Source of the DNA: an uncultured Oscillospiraceae bacterium
GTDB taxonomy: Bacteria > Bacillota > Clostridia > Oscillospirales > Ruminococcaceae
NCBI GenBank assembly: GCA_900542145.1
Contig: UQMF01000003.1
Span: 62,001-126,000, forward strand
Length of the DNA: 64,000 nt
Direction: 5' to 3'
Shown: positions 39,710-48,474 of the stretch, in pieces
Numbering within the stretch: the stretch's first letter is position 1
Layout: each line of letters opens with the position of its first letter
Notes under the pieces: generated by a model
Databases searched by the model: none
The model's input: the letters and a program-made list of their open reading frames with translations, nothing else
What the model was told of the DNA's origin: nothing
Position numbers and translations under genes: made by a program

Positions 39710-42097
39710 GTGGATCTTTCAATGAAGTGGCTTAACGATTATGTTAAAGCCGATATGCCGATAAAAGAATTCTGCGACGGAATGACCATGAGCGGCAGCA
39801 AGGTCGAAACATGGACAAAGCAGGGCGCAGATATCACTAACGTGGTAGTTGGAAAGTGCGTCGCAATGGAAAAGCACCCCGACGCGGACAGCCTGTGGGT
39901 ATGCCAGCTTGAGGTTGGCAAGGAAGCTCCGATACAGATCGTGACTTCCGCACAGAACATGTTTGTTGGCGCTGTAGTGCCCGTTGCGCTGAATGGTGCG
40001 ACCTGCTACAACCACAAGGACATGTCCTACATGAAGATCAAGAAGGGCAACCTACGCGGCGTCAAGAGCGAGGGCATGATGTGCTCTTACGAGGAGCTGG
40101 GCATGGAGCAGTCCGATGTTCCGTATTCCAGCAACGAGGGCATTCTTATCCTCAACGACGACCCGGATTTCGACAAGATGACCATCGGCGAGGATATTCA
40201 TGACGCGCTTGGTTATAACGACACCACCGTTGAGTTTGAGATAACCAACAACCGTCCGGACTGCCTTTCCGTACTCGGCCTTGCGAAGGAAGCCTCCGCG
40301 ACCTTCGACCTTCCGCTGAACATCAAGGAGCCTGCGTTCAAGGGCGTTGACGGCAGCGCGAAGGATTACATCAGCGTTGACGTGCAGAACACAAAACTCT
40401 GCTCTCGTTACATGGCGGCGGTAGTAAAGAACGTAAAGATTGGTCCGTCACCGCGCTGGATGGCTGAAAGACTGAAGGCAAGTGGCGTTCGCTCCATCAA
40501 TAATTTCGTTGATATCACGAACTTTGTAATGCTGGAATACGGCAATCCGATGCATGCATTCGACCTCCGCTATGTAGAGGGCGGCAAGATCAACGTCAGA
40601 AACGCTCAGCAGGGAGAGAAGATAACGATTCTCGACGGCTCCGAGGTAGCTCTCAGCCCCGAAATGCTGATCATCGCTGACGAAAAGAAGCCGATTGCGG
40701 TTGCAGGCGTAATGGGCGGTGAGTTCTCCGGTATCATGGAGGACACAAAGGACGTTGTATTCGAGGCTGCGTGCTTCGACGGCGTTTCCGTCCGCATGAC
40801 CGCGAAGAAAATCAACAAGCGTACCGACGCTTCCTCCAGATTCGAGAAGGGGATTGACCCCATTAACTCCAAGGCGGCTCTGCTGCGCGCACTGGAGCTT
40901 GTTGAGGAACTCGGCTGCGGCGAAGTTGTCCGCGAGTACATTGACGTTGACAATGCAAAGAAGGTTCCGCACACATTAAAGCTGGACACCGACTGGATAA
41001 ACGAGCACCTCGGAACCAATATTCCGGCTGAGGAGCAGATCGCAATATTCAAGAAGCTCGGCTTCGGCTACGAGAACGGCAACGTGATCGTGCCGAACAC
41101 CCGTGTTGACATCGTTCGCGAGTGCGACCTTGCCGAGGAAGTTGCGAGAATCTACGGCTACAATGAAATTCCTACCACGCTGCCGCTGCTTTCTGCCGTT
41201 GGCGAGGTTACTCCGCGCCAGCGCTTTGACAACAAGATGGTTGACGTAATGCTGGCACAGGGATTCTACGAAACCATGTCGTTCAGCTTCATCTCACCGC
41301 GCTCCTATGAGAAGCTCCGCTTCGGCGAGGACATGAAGAAGTCCGTAGTGCTCCAGTACCCTCTCGGCGAGGATACCAGCGTAATGCGCACCAGCATGCT
41401 CCCGTCCCTCATGACGGTTGCGAATACCAACATCAGGGCAAGAAACCTGGAAGCGCGCTTCTTCGAGCTGGGCAGAATATTCCAGCCGACTGACGAGAAG
41501 CTCCCTATAGAAACCGACGTGCTCGGACTGTGCGCTTACGGTCCCCAGGAGGACTTCTTCACCATGAAGGGCGTCGTTGAGGAACTGATGAACGCTCTTG
41601 TGGTTGACGTTCGTTTCGTTCCGGTTCACGATAACAAGACCTACCACCCCGGAAGGTGTGCAGACATCTACGCCGGCGATGTTAAGGTAGGTACAATGGG
41701 TGAGCTTTACCCGGCAGTCACCGAGGCTTACGACATGACCTGCCGCGTTTACTGCGCAGAGTTCGATATTCCGAAGCTGTTTGAGGCGCGTGGCGATGAG
41801 CGTAAGTACAAGGCGCTGCCCAAGTACCCGGCTGTTACAAGAGATCTCAGCCTGGTTTGCGACGATGAAGTCACCTCCGATGAGATCATTGACATCATCA
41901 AGAAGTCTGCAAAGCACCTTGAGAGCGTATCCATATTCGATATGTACAAGGGTGAGCAGGTACCCGAGGGCAAGAAGAGCCTTTCCTACAATCTGGTTCT
42001 CCGTAAGGACGGCAGCATGACCGATGAGGAAGCTGACGCAGTTGTGGCAAAGGTACTGAAGGCGCTTGCCGAGAAGAACATTACACTGAGAGCCTGA
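39710..42097 (+). CDS. pheT: Phenylalanine-tRNA ligase beta subunit
   Basis: The protein has 795 residues in the usual order: an EMAP-like tRNA-binding domain (about 40-150), B5 and B3/4 domains with editing elements (HAFDLRYVEGGKI, AVAGVMGGEFSG), the catalytic-like core and a C-terminal anticodon-binding fold (about 700-795, YPAVTRDLSLVCDDEV). The start is GTG at 39710, 9 bases after AAGGAG. Confidence 0.97.
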   Translation: MDLSMKWLNDYVKADMPIKEFCDGMTMSGSKVETWTKQGADITNVVVGKCVAMEKHPDADSLWVCQLEVGKEAPIQIVTSAQNMFVGAVVPVALNGATCYNHKDMSYMKIKKGNLRGVKSEGMMCSYEELGMEQSDVPYSSNEGILILNDDPDFDKMTIGEDIHDALGYNDTTVEFEITNNRPDCLSVLGLAKEASATFDLPLNIKEPAFKGVDGSAKDYISVDVQNTKLCSRYMAAVVKNVKIGPSPRWMAERLKASGVRSINNFVDITNFVMLEYGNPMHAFDLRYVEGGKINVRNAQQGEKITILDGSEVALSPEMLIIADEKKPIAVAGVMGGEFSGIMEDTKDVVFEAACFDGVSVRMTAKKINKRTDASSRFEKGIDPINSKAALLRALELVEELGCGEVVREYIDVDNAKKVPHTLKLDTDWINEHLGTNIPAEEQIAIFKKLGFGYENGNVIVPNTRVDIVRECDLAEEVARIYGYNEIPTTLPLLSAVGEVTPRQRFDNKMVDVMLAQGFYETMSFSFISPRSYEKLRFGEDMKKSVVLQYPLGEDTSVMRTSMLPSLMTVANTNIRARNLEARFFELGRIFQPTDEKLPIETDVLGLCAYGPQEDFFTMKGVVEELMNALVVDVRFVPVHDNKTYHPGRCADIYAGDVKVGTMGELYPAVTEAYDMTCRVYCAEFDIPKLFEARGDERKYKALPKYPAVTRDLSLVCDDEVTSDEIIDIIKKSAKHLESVSIFDMYKGEQVPEGKKSLSYNLVLRKDGSMTDEEADAVVAKVLKALAEKNITLRA

Positions 42098-42109
42098 GGA
42101 GGATAATTG

Positions 42110-43510
42110 ATGTCAAACAAGATGAAGAAGCTCGCGGCAGCGTCCCTTGCTATCGTGTGCGCCGCTTCCATGAGTGGTTGCTCCGACAGCGGATATATCG
42201 GCACCGTAAACGGAATTCAGATTCCGAACGGAATGTACCTCTTCTACGTTGCTGTGAATGGATACAATGAAGCTGCAAGCCAGATCAAGGAGGAGCAGGG
42301 CGACGAGTCCGGAACCGCTGAGGTAACTGTATTCAACAACACCATCGAGGGTAAGTCCGCCTCCGCATGGCTTAAGGATTACGCCGTCACAAAGCTCAGA
42401 AGATATGCGGCTGTTGAGGATCTGTTCGCTCAGTACAACCTTTCGCTGACCGACGAGGAAAAGACCGAGATAGAGGATAACCTCAAGTCCCTTGACAACG
42501 ACCTGGGAATGTACGCGCAGTACTACGGACTGCCGGACGGTATCTCCTCTTTCGGTGAGCACTACGAGAGCATGGGTATCGGCAAGTCCTCCCTGCGCAT
42601 GATCAGCGAGAACAGCTACAAGGAGAACCATGTTTTCCTGAATCAGTACGACGCAGACGGACTGACCCCTGTTTCCGATGATGAGATCAACACCTATATC
42701 ACCGAGAACTATGCAGCCGTGAAGTACCTCAAACTGAATTTCACGGATTATCAGGGCGTTTCCCTCAAGGATGACGCAGATATCCAGGCGGTGAAGGACC
42801 TGGCGCAGGCTTACGCTGACCGCTATAATTCCACCGGCGACTGGAGCGAGATACAGTATGACTTCGACCTCAGACAGGCGCAGTTCGACGCATGGACCAA
42901 GGCTGACGACGATTACGCCGAAATGAAGAGCGGCACCGCTGAAGCGGATCCGGATTCACAGAGCGCACCTGCTCCTTCCACCGCTGATGCGGCAGGCACG
43001 GGTGAAGTTCCTGCTGACGAGGCGGAATCCACTGCCGAGGCAGGAACCGCCGAGGCTCCCTCTGAGGAGGTTGCGGCGGATTCCGACACCATCTTTGTGA
43101 AGCCCGTTGTAAATTCTGACGACGCAGAGTACAACAAGTTCGCTCAGGACGCCATCGACGCGGCGACCGCAGAGAAGAAGGACGTTTCCACAGTTGAGCA
43201 GTATATCAAGAAGGACAGCTCCACGCTTCCCGAGAAGCTGACAGAGTACATCTGGAACGCTTCCACGGACAGCAAGGCTACCCTCTTTACTGACGACGAA
43301 AGCAGCTGCATTTATGTTGTAGTGCGCGATGACGCCACCACAATGGACAGCTGGAAGGAAACCCAGCACGAGAACTTCCTGCATGCGCTGAAGGACGATG
43401 ACTTCGACAAGCTGCTCGAAGAGATCTACACCAAGTACACCGTTGAACTTGATGATTACCTGGTGAACACCAAGTACGCTCCCGAGAAGCTCAGAGGAAT
43501 CGGAGAGTAA
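42110..43510 (+). CDS. Lipoprotein with SurA/PrsA-like N-terminal helical region
   Basis: The protein has 466 residues. The signal peptide ends with lipobox SMSGC. The mature N-terminus (YIGTVNGIQIPNGMYLFY) resembles the opening of SurA/PrsA foldases, and a helical region of ~200 residues follows. An Ala/Glu/Ser-rich linker (about 275-325) precedes a C-terminal part with TLFTDDESSCIYVVVRDD. A complete parvulin domain is not evident. A chaperone-like role outside the membrane is possible. It lies 12 bases after pheT and ends at a terminator, so it shares the pheST transcript. Confidence 0.7.
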   Translation: MSNKMKKLAAASLAIVCAASMSGCSDSGYIGTVNGIQIPNGMYLFYVAVNGYNEAASQIKEEQGDESGTAEVTVFNNTIEGKSASAWLKDYAVTKLRRYAAVEDLFAQYNLSLTDEEKTEIEDNLKSLDNDLGMYAQYYGLPDGISSFGEHYESMGIGKSSLRMISENSYKENHVFLNQYDADGLTPVSDDEINTYITENYAAVKYLKLNFTDYQGVSLKDDADIQAVKDLAQAYADRYNSTGDWSEIQYDFDLRQAQFDAWTKADDDYAEMKSGTAEADPDSQSAPAPSTADAAGTGEVPADEAESTAEAGTAEAPSEEVAADSDTIFVKPVVNSDDAEYNKFAQDAIDAATAEKKDVSTVEQYIKKDSSTLPEKLTEYIWNASTDSKATLFTDDESSCIYVVVRDDATTMDSWKETQHENFLHALKDDDFDKLLEEIYTKYTVELDDYLVNTKYAPEKLRGIGE

Positions 43511-43532
43511 TAACAACACTGGAATAAAACTG

Positions 43533-43564
43533 ACCGCCGGCATAATGCAGGCGGCGGTTTTTTG
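43533..43564 (+). terminator. Terminator after the pheST operon
   Basis: ACCGCCGGC (43533-43541) pairs with GGCGGCGGT (43550-43558, one offset), followed by six T. Confidence 0.85.
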
Positions 43565-43580
43565 ATAAGAGAGAATTAAC

Positions 43581-45485
43581 ATGCTACTACTCAGCTTAAA
43601 CGACATTTCAATGTCCTTTGCGGACAGAACGCTGTTCAGCGGAGTAACGCTGGACGTTTACGATGACGACCGTATAGGATTCGTCGGCGTGAACGGAAGC
43701 GGAAAGACCACGCTATTCCGCCTGCTTCGCGGGGAGCATATCCCGGACGAGGGGCAGGTGCACATTGCCGGCAGCTGCAAGATCGGCGTAATGGAGCAGT
43801 TTGCCTGCAAGGATTCCTCCAGAACGCTCTATGACGAGGCGCTGACGGTTTTCGACTGGCTTGAGGACATGGAACTGGAGCTGGAGGAGATACACGACCG
43901 TATCGACGGCGGAGATCACTCCGAGTCCACCATCAACCGGCAGACGCTGCTGACGGAGCAATTCGAGCGCGACGGCGGACTCACCTACAGGAGCCGGACA
44001 TCCTCCGCCCTTACCGGTCTGGGATTCTCAGAAAGCGACCTGAAGCTGCCGGTTTCGGTGCTCAGCGGCGGTCAGAAGTCCAAGCTCCAGCTGGCGAAGC
44101 TGTTGCTTTCCAATGCGAATCTGCTGCTGCTGGACGAGCCAACCAACCATCTGGATATTCAGTCCGTTGAGTGGCTGGAGAGATTCCTGAACGACTATCG
44201 CGGCGCATATATTGTCATTTCCCACGACCGTTACTTCCTGGACAAGGTCACCAGGCGGACTATCGAGCTTGAGAACTGCCGCGTCCGGGACTACAAGGGG
44301 AATTACACCCGTTTTCTGGAACTCAAGGCGGAGGACCTGGAGCGCCGCCGTAAGGAGTACGACGCCGCGATGAAAGAGATCGGCAGGATAGAGGGAATCA
44401 TCGAGCAGCAGAAGCGGTGGAACCAGGCGCATAACTACGTCACCATCGCCAGCAAACAGAAGCAGATAGACCGTATCGCCGCCGACCTGGTGAAGCCCGA
44501 CGAATCCCCGGATTCCCTGCATTTCTCTTTCAAGTGCAATGACGGCTGCGGAAACGACGTGTTCCAGGCGGAGAACATAGCCCTCAGCTTTGACGGGAAG
44601 CGCCTGTTCCGGAACGTGAATATCGACATAAAGAAGGGCGAGCGAATATTCCTGATAGGCGGAAACGGCTGCGGAAAGACCTCGCTGTTCAAGATATTCA
44701 CCGGGCAGTACACTGCGGATTCCGGCAGCTATAATTATGGGAGCCGCGTGCAGTGGGGGTACTTTGACCAGGCGCAGGCAGGGCTGACCGAAAGCAAGAC
44801 AGCTATAGACGAGCTATGGGACGCCTATCCGCGCATGACGGAAACCCAGGTGCGCACCGCGCTCGGTTCTTTCCTGTTCCGGGGAGATGATGTTTTCAAG
44901 CATATTTCGGAGCTTTCCGGCGGTGAGCGTGCCCGTATCGCGATTCTGAAGCTCATGCTGTCCGGGGCGAATATGCTGCTGCTGGACGAGCCTACCAACC
45001 ATCTGGACATATCCAGCTGCGAGGCGCTGGAAAATGCGCTTCTTGATTATGACGGCACGCTGTTCATAATTTCCCATGACCGTTACCTTATTAATAAGCT
45101 GGCGGACCGGATATACTATCTTACGTCGGAGGGCGTCAAGGAGTACCGCGGTTCCTATGACGCGTACACTCTGGCGACCGAGAATGCGGTCCAGCAGAAA
45201 GCCGAGGACAAGCCGCAGAAGACCGAAAAGGTCAACGACTACAAGCTGAAGAAGGAGCGCGAAAGCGAGCGCCGCAAGCTGAATACAAAGGTGACCAGGG
45301 CGGAAGCTGAGATAGAGCGCCTTGATTCCCTGATAGAGGAAAAGACGAACGAGCTTTCCGGGCTTACGGATTACCAGAAGGCGATGGAGATTTCCACCGA
45401 GATAGAGGAACTGCGCAAGCAGCAGGAGCAGGCAATGCAGACCTGGGAGGAGGCCTCCCTGGCGCTGGAGGAGTTCGGCGAATGA
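43581..45485 (+). CDS. ABC-F family ATPase
   Basis: The protein has 634 residues and two ATP-binding cassettes in one chain with no membrane segment. Walker A sites are GVNGSGKTT and GGNGCGKTS. Signatures are LSGGQKSKLQ and LSGGERARIA. Walker B sites, LLLLDEPTNHLDI and MLLLDEPTNHLDI, both carry the catalytic Glu. The interdomain linker and a C-terminal coiled coil (about 540-630) are present. ABC-F proteins act on the ribosome in stalled translation or antibiotic resistance. The subtype is closest to Uup/YdiF by its C-terminal coil (inference). Confidence 0.92.
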   Translation: MLLLSLNDISMSFADRTLFSGVTLDVYDDDRIGFVGVNGSGKTTLFRLLRGEHIPDEGQVHIAGSCKIGVMEQFACKDSSRTLYDEALTVFDWLEDMELELEEIHDRIDGGDHSESTINRQTLLTEQFERDGGLTYRSRTSSALTGLGFSESDLKLPVSVLSGGQKSKLQLAKLLLSNANLLLLDEPTNHLDIQSVEWLERFLNDYRGAYIVISHDRYFLDKVTRRTIELENCRVRDYKGNYTRFLELKAEDLERRRKEYDAAMKEIGRIEGIIEQQKRWNQAHNYVTIASKQKQIDRIAADLVKPDESPDSLHFSFKCNDGCGNDVFQAENIALSFDGKRLFRNVNIDIKKGERIFLIGGNGCGKTSLFKIFTGQYTADSGSYNYGSRVQWGYFDQAQAGLTESKTAIDELWDAYPRMTETQVRTALGSFLFRGDDVFKHISELSGGERARIAILKLMLSGANMLLLDEPTNHLDISSCEALENALLDYDGTLFIISHDRYLINKLADRIYYLTSEGVKEYRGSYDAYTLATENAVQQKAEDKPQKTEKVNDYKLKKERESERRKLNTKVTRAEAEIERLDSLIEEKTNELSGLTDYQKAMEISTEIEELRKQQEQAMQTWEEASLALEEFGE

Positions 45486-45835
45486 CGAAGCAGATACGGG
45501 AATATCTTGAGCACCTGCGGCTGTTCCTCGACGGGGAGCACTCCCGGGAGGAATACGCGCAGGAGCTGGAGCGGCTTAAAGTCCGCATTGGATTCTTCTC
45601 CCATGAGAGGATTGTCCACATGTTCATTATGCTGGCGTTCGCGGTATTCTTCCTGATGACGTTTTTTGCGGCTCTTTCCGGCGGAAATACCGGGCTGTAT
45701 GTGCTGGCGGTGCTTTTTCTGGTGCTTCTGGTGCCATATATCCGGCATTACTATTTCCTTGAGAATTCCGTGCAGAAGATGTACCTTATCTATAACGAGA
45801 TAGAGCGCCTTGCAGGAGGTATCCATGAACAGTGA
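45482..45835 (+). CDS. Small two-helix membrane protein
   Basis: The protein has 117 residues. A charged helical N-terminus (about 1-40) is followed by two membrane helices (about 46-67 and 71-90) and a short charged tail. The ATG overlaps the ABC-F stop (ATGA) and its own stop overlaps the next gene by 11 bases, so it is translationally coupled at both ends. No family recognised. Confidence 0.7.
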   Translation: MTKQIREYLEHLRLFLDGEHSREEYAQELERLKVRIGFFSHERIVHMFIMLAFAVFFLMTFFAALSGGNTGLYVLAVLFLVLLVPYIRHYYFLENSVQKMYLIYNEIERLAGGIHEQ

Positions 45836-46448
45836 ACTTGTACAGAAACATTTTGTGGTAGATGATGAGATGATCGAGGACGGCGACATACAGTCCGTGA
45901 TAACTCCGCTGTGGTGGTCGGTGAGCACCTACGACGGGGAAACCGAGATGTATGACGCGCTGGAGCAGTTTACCGAGCCGCAGAAGTATGTCTGGGCGGT
46001 GCAGTGGTACTATTCCGAGGTGGAAAACGGCGGACATGAGCAGTTCTTCATGAACTACGCCGGCATAGTCTGGGAGATAGCACTTGAGGGTCTGCGCGTA
46101 ATGCGTTGCGATATCATGACCGAGATCCTTGAGGAAGCGATTCAGCGTATCGGCGGCTACCCCTCCTTTGACCGGGAGCAGAGATGGCACCAGATGCAGC
46201 GCCACAACGTGGATTTCGACGACCTTGACCGCGAGTTCTACGACTATGACCGCAGACTTGAGGAGAGCATCGCGGACTATATCCGGGCGAATCGGGAGGC
46301 GTTCCATTTCGACGGCGACGTGATGGTGCCTGAGGATATGGCAATGCAGGAGGACGACCTCTTTATTCCTGGATTCAGTGGATTTTCCGGCGGAATGTAT
46401 TCTGATCGCAGGAGCATGCCGGCGGATTACAACGATTACGACGAATAA
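45825..46448 (+). CDS. DUF4375 (DMP19-like) protein
   Basis: The protein has 207 residues. The central region matches the DUF4375/DMP19 family: WAVQWYYSEVENGGHEQFFMNYAGI, then ALEGLRVMRCDIMTEILEEAIQRIGGYP and a DLDREFYDYD motif. DMP19 of Neisseria is a DNA-mimic protein; the acidic, Tyr-rich composition here fits that idea but the role is unproven. A Gly/Phe/Ser-rich tail of ~40 residues ends the protein. The start at 45825 follows GCAGGAGGT. Confidence 0.72.
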   Translation: MNSELVQKHFVVDDEMIEDGDIQSVITPLWWSVSTYDGETEMYDALEQFTEPQKYVWAVQWYYSEVENGGHEQFFMNYAGIVWEIALEGLRVMRCDIMTEILEEAIQRIGGYPSFDREQRWHQMQRHNVDFDDLDREFYDYDRRLEESIADYIRANREAFHFDGDVMVPEDMAMQEDDLFIPGFSGFSGGMYSDRRSMPADYNDYDE

Positions 46449-46477
46449 GGAAAACAACCATTCTTCTATACATCCGG

Positions 46478-46517
46478 CAAAAAACGGGGGCGGTTCCAGA
46501 TGCTGTTCCCGTTTTTA
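46478..46517 (+). terminator. Terminator
   Basis: AAAAACGGGGGC pairs with GTTCCCGTTTTT, ending the ABC-F operon. Confidence 0.8.
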
Positions 46518-46620
46518 CATAATTGTATTTTGCCGCAAAAAAGTTGTACAAATCTATCCTGTTTTTCTTATTCATCAAAAAAACGGATAAAAACTATGTG
46601 TTTTTTTTGGATTTTACCAA

Positions 46621-46648
46621 TTTACAAATTTATTAAATCTGTTATACT
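46621..46648 (+). promoter_or_regulatory. Promoter for the ABC exporter pair
   Basis: TTTACA (46621-46626), 16-base spacer, TATACT (46643-46648). Confidence 0.65.
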
Positions 46649-46722
46649 ATTCAAAGCAGATGAAAACGTTTTATCCTGCCGCAGATACAGAACCGGCAGG
46701 CACGAAAGGAAGGGGGAACAGT

Positions 46723-48462
46723 ATGTTTCTTTTCAGATGGCTGTGGAAGAATATGAAGGGCTGCCGCGCGATTTACATAACCGCGCTGTGCCTGACCGTC
46801 GTGTGTCAGTCCATGTACATAATCACACCGTATTTTACCCAGCAGATAACCGATAACTTTATCGTCAATGAGAATGCGCTCCAGAATCTCCAGGAGCATT
46901 CCGACACGCTCATCCTCATGCTGGCGGCAATGGTCGGATTCACGCTTCTTCGCTGCGGAATACAGTACGGAAGCAACATGATGTACGAGCATTCTTCGCA
47001 AATGCTCATATACCGCGTGCGCAAGGTGCTTTTCGACAAGATAGAGCAGCAGGACGCGTCTTTCTATAACGTGTACCGCACCGGCGACATCATGACTCGC
47101 GTGACATCGGATCTTGACATGGTGCGGCACTCCATTGCATGGATAATCAAGACGATCGTGGAGTGCATAGTGCTGTTCTCCGCTTCGCTGATATTCTTCT
47201 TCACAATGGACTGGCTGATGGCGCTCTGCCTGATAGCGCTCACTCCGGTGATATTGTTCATCACCTGGCTGTTCAAGCGCAAGGCAGGACCACTGTATGT
47301 TGACCTGCGTGAGAAGCTTTCCCGAATGAACACCGCCGCCGAGGAGAACATCTCCGGCAACCGCGTTGTCAAGGCGTTCGCCCGGGAGGACTACGAGATA
47401 AGTCAGTTCGACAAATACAGCCAGGAATACAACAAGGCGAACAAGAAGGCCGCGTTCATGTGGCTGAAGTTCTTCCCGTTCCTGGAAACCACGGCGCAGT
47501 CCCTCAGCGTGATCATGCTGATTGCCGGCGGACTTTTCGTGGTATTCGGGAGAATATCCCTCGGACAGTACGCTGCTTTCTCAGGACTTATCTGGACCCT
47601 TTCCAACCCGATGAGGACCCTGGGTAATATTGTCAACGACCTCCAGAGGTTCTCCGCTTCCGCAAACAAGATCATCGAGATCTACTACGGAAGCCCGAGG
47701 ATAGTGGACCGAAACGACGCAGTGGACAAGCCGGAGCGCTTTGACGGCAGGGTTGAATTTGACCATGTAAGCTTTTCCTACGGCGATACGAAGGTGCTTA
47801 ACGATATCAGTTTTTCTGTTGACCCCGGTGAGACTGTCGTGATCATGGGCGAAACCGGCTCTGGTAAAACCACGCTGGCGGAGCTTATTCCGCGGATTTA
47901 CGATACGAGCGGCGGAGAAGTCCGTGTGGACGGCGTGAACGTCAACCGCCTGAAGCTCAATCAGCTGCGTCACAATATCGGATTTGCGACCCAGGACGTG
48001 CTGCTGTATTCCGACACCATCGACGGCAATATCTGCTTCGGCGACAGCGACATGCCGGAGGAGGACGTGGTGAAATACGCAAAGGCGGCGGACGCAGACG
48101 GCTTCGTCCGGAAGCTCTCGGACGGCTACGAAACGATCGTGGGCGAGCGCGGCGTAGGTCTTTCCGGCGGACAGAAGCAGCGTATCTCCCTTGCGAGGGC
48201 GCTGGCGGTCAGACCTGCGATACTCATACTTGACGATACGACCTCCGCTGTTGACCTGGAAACAGAGAAGCACATACAGAATTCCCTTGCAAACCTTGAT
48301 TTCCCCTGCACGAAGATAATAATCGCGCAGCGTATCTCCACCGCGAAATACGCGGACAAGATCATCGTGCTCAAGGACGGCAAAATACTGGAGCAGGGAA
48401 CTCACGATGAATTAATAAAGCAGAACGGCTACTACCGTGAAGTTTACGACCTTCAGAAGTAA
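46723..48462 (+). CDS. ABC exporter half, degenerate ATP site
   Basis: The 579-residue protein has six membrane helices (about 1-320) and one ATPase domain. Walker A GETGSGKTT and signature LSGGQKQR are normal. Walker B reads ILILDDTTSAVD, with Asp in place of the catalytic Glu, and the H-loop reads IIIAQRIST, with Gln in place of His. That is the pattern of the non-hydrolysing half of heterodimeric exporters such as BmrCD. Its partner is encoded 12 bases downstream. The ATG at 46723 follows AAGGAAGGGGG. Drugs or lipids are the usual substrates. Confidence 0.9.
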   Translation: MFLFRWLWKNMKGCRAIYITALCLTVVCQSMYIITPYFTQQITDNFIVNENALQNLQEHSDTLILMLAAMVGFTLLRCGIQYGSNMMYEHSSQMLIYRVRKVLFDKIEQQDASFYNVYRTGDIMTRVTSDLDMVRHSIAWIIKTIVECIVLFSASLIFFFTMDWLMALCLIALTPVILFITWLFKRKAGPLYVDLREKLSRMNTAAEENISGNRVVKAFAREDYEISQFDKYSQEYNKANKKAAFMWLKFFPFLETTAQSLSVIMLIAGGLFVVFGRISLGQYAAFSGLIWTLSNPMRTLGNIVNDLQRFSASANKIIEIYYGSPRIVDRNDAVDKPERFDGRVEFDHVSFSYGDTKVLNDISFSVDPGETVVIMGETGSGKTTLAELIPRIYDTSGGEVRVDGVNVNRLKLNQLRHNIGFATQDVLLYSDTIDGNICFGDSDMPEEDVVKYAKAADADGFVRKLSDGYETIVGERGVGLSGGQKQRISLARALAVRPAILILDDTTSAVDLETEKHIQNSLANLDFPCTKIIIAQRISTAKYADKIIVLKDGKILEQGTHDELIKQNGYYREVYDLQK

Positions 48463-48474
48463 GGAGGGATAAGC

